A stretch of DNA of 64,000 nucleotides from Phycisphaerales bacterium. Lineage in GTDB: Bacteria; Planctomycetota; Phycisphaerae; Sedimentisphaerales; Anaerobacaceae. Location: positions 1 through 64,000 of the forward strand of contig JAUVYV010000017.1 in assembly GCA_030602885.1 (NCBI GenBank), given 5' to 3'. The position numbers and the translations under genes are program-made. The notes under the pieces were generated by a model. It worked only from the letters and a program-made list of their open reading frames with translations, did no database searches and was not told the DNA's origin. This document shows positions 62,767-64,000 of this stretch, in pieces (position 1 is the stretch's first letter; each line of letters opens with the position of its first letter).

Positions 62767-63630
62767 ATGAAAATAGCAATTGCCAGCGGTAAAGGCGGCA
62801 CAGGCAAAACCACCGTCGCCACCAATCTCGCACGCACCGCCGCACGGCTCGGCTGCAAAACACAGTACCTCGACTGCGACGTCGAAGAGCCAAACGGACA
62901 CATCTTCCTGAAACCAAAAATCGACAGCACCCAACCCGTCACTGTCGATGTGCCCAAAGTGGACCTGCAAAAGTGCACCGGCTGCGGCAAGTGCGGCGAG
63001 CTTTGTCAATATAGCGCTATCATCTCACTCGCCGAACACAACGTCCTCACTTTCGAGCAGCTCTGCCACTCCTGCACCGGCTGTTGGCTCATCTGCCCCG
63101 AAAACGCAATCGAACCGGCCCCCCTCGAAATCGGACAAATCGAGCTCGGGAAAGCCGGCTCCCTCCACTTCGCAAGCGGCCTGCTCAACATCGGCCACGT
63201 CAGAACACCTTCGATGATTAAAGAAGTCAAAAAACACTTGGACCCCGATTCACTTGCTTTTATCGATGTCCCCCCGGGCACATCCTGCCCCGTAGTCGAG
63301 GCACTTAAAGACACTGACTTCGTCCTGCTCGTCACCGAGCCGACCCCCTTCGGCCTCAACGACCTCAAACTCGCCGTCGCACTCGCAAGAGAAATGCTCC
63401 TGCCATTCGCCGTCGTCATAAACCGCTCCGGTATCGGCAACGACCAGGTCAAACAATACTGCCACGCCGAGAATATTAACATCGCCCTCGAATTGCCCGA
63501 CGACATAAGAATCGCCCACGCCTATTCGCAAGGCCGAATGCTCATCGACGAACTGCCTGAATACAAAAAACACTTTACCCGGTTGTACAAATATCTCGAA
63601 ACTATACCGGACAAACGCCATGATACATAA
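62767..63630 (+). CDS. MinD-superfamily P-loop ATPase with inserted ferredoxin domain
   Basis: From ATG 62767 (GAGGAG upstream) the protein has 287 residues. The deviant Walker A is GKGGTGKTT at residues 8-16. An insert at about 62-117 holds two ferredoxin motifs, CTGCGKCGELCQ and CHSCTGCWLICPENAI, enough for two 4Fe-4S clusters. It resumes with PSMIKEVKKHL and FIDVPPGTSCPVVEA, the switch 2 region. Such proteins lie beside MTH1175-type genes and are thought to build or load metal-sulfur clusters with ATP; usually two copies occur, while here the first copy is broken. The next gene overlaps by 11 bases. Confidence 0.93.
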   Translation: MKIAIASGKGGTGKTTVATNLARTAARLGCKTQYLDCDVEEPNGHIFLKPKIDSTQPVTVDVPKVDLQKCTGCGKCGELCQYSAIISLAEHNVLTFEQLCHSCTGCWLICPENAIEPAPLEIGQIELGKAGSLHFASGLLNIGHVRTPSMIKEVKKHLDPDSLAFIDVPPGTSCPVVEALKDTDFVLLVTEPTPFGLNDLKLAVALAREMLLPFAVVINRSGIGNDQVKQYCHAENINIALELPDDIRIAHAYSQGRMLIDELPEYKKHFTRLYKYLETIPDKRHDT

Positions 63631-63970
63631 CGACTACGAATTCAGAGAAAGAATAAATCGCCACCTGCAGGCACAAAAAGCCGCCCGGCGCATCCTCGGC
63701 GTCACCGAAAACGCAGGCACAGAACAGTTCAAAAAAGCGTACAGGCGGGCATCGCTGAAATATCATCCAGACCATCACCCGGATGACCCCGTCGCACATA
63801 AAAAGTTTCTGCTCGTCAAGTGCGCTTATGAATTATTGGCCAAAGACCGGCCCTGCGATATCATCCTGGAGCAAATCAATGCCTGGCTCGATGTTCCCGA
63901 CGACGACAAATACCGACTCGACAATCCCTGGGGACATTTCCTCTGGTGGCGGGAAAAATTCTTCGACTAA
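63620..63970 (+). CDS. DnaJ-like J-domain protein
   Basis: The 116-residue protein has a single J-domain at about 20-75: QKAARRILGVTENAGTEQFK, KAYRRASLKYHPDHHPDD with the key HPD, and CAYELLAKD. There is no Gly/Phe or zinc region, so it is a type III J-protein that would direct DnaK to a client, perhaps a cluster protein, as HscB does in Fe-S assembly. It overlaps the ATPase gene by 11 bases, so the two are coupled. Confidence 0.87.
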   Translation: MIHNDYEFRERINRHLQAQKAARRILGVTENAGTEQFKKAYRRASLKYHPDHHPDDPVAHKKFLLVKCAYELLAKDRPCDIILEQINAWLDVPDDDKYRLDNPWGHFLWWREKFFD

Positions 63971-63987
63971 AAGGAAAATTGCCTTTA

Positions 63988-64000
63988 TGCGAAAATACAT
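63988..64000 (+). CDS. Start of a gene cut by the window edge
   Basis: An ATG at 63988 with AAAGGAAAA about ten bases upstream follows the J-domain gene after 17 bases. Only four codons are visible, so nothing can be said about the product. It probably continues the accessory cluster. Confidence 0.35.

Overview
The window looks like a chromosome segment from a planctomycete, most likely the anaerobic class Phycisphaerae. This rests on recognisable family traits and not on a database search: a secreted protein with a PEP-CTERM sorting tail (28211-28882), two secreted proteins with dockerin-like EF-hand tails (29286-32249, 33787-35418), a DksA-type protein with an eroded zinc finger (19557-20030), a Kdo transferase (35533-36819), and short GRDARAT-type repeats that lie both inside a gene and between genes. 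I see no rRNA, CRISPR array, insertion sequence or prophage.

Layout. 1-4848: a minus-strand, tightly packed four-gene cassette (membrane protein, HAD-nucleotidyltransferase fusion, MoaA-like radical SAM enzyme, HD-like protein) set between repeat-rich, gene-free stretches. 4849-24105: mostly plus-strand housekeeping genes: coaE, rho with its own intrinsic terminator, valS, a DUF151 nuclease, lspA, a TPR lipoprotein, gpmI, mutL followed by a cobalamin/siderophore-type ABC importer, a DksA-like protein, yacG, a membrane protein and a WbpM/CapD-type sugar dehydratase. 24376-32249: minus-strand accB-accC, a pepD-like peptidase and two secreted proteins. 32847-36819: eda, tRNA-Arg(CCG), a two-lobed secreted aspartic protease and waaA.

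36816-47330: mainly minus strand: a homocysteine methyltransferase, lipoproteins, a GH10-like protein translationally coupled to a ComEA-like HhH protein, an amidase, an RsbW/STAS-type regulatory pair, a sodium symporter and an amidohydrolase, with two small plus-strand genes (an Rrf2 regulator and a MazG-like protein). 47602-58190: plus-strand envelope genes: galM, a related lipoprotein, LemA, a PhoD-like phosphatase, an M48 protease and a Tat-exported isomerase-like protein.

58269-63970: an accessory cluster typical of anaerobes: DUF89, an array of glycine-rich DUF5320-type proteins, OsmC, FmdB, a NifX/NifB-type (MTH1175) protein, a MinD-type ATPase with an inserted ferredoxin, DUF1847 and a J-domain protein. 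It resembles the orange-protein (ORP) type of metal-sulfur cluster locus, but the usual second ATPase is here a broken chimera joined to a panD tail. The best candidates for something undescribed are the 451-4277 cassette and this damaged cluster with its near-palindromic upstream site. By eye, the plus strand also changes from G-rich to C-rich between about 15 and 33 kb, independent of gene direction, which could mark a replication terminus.
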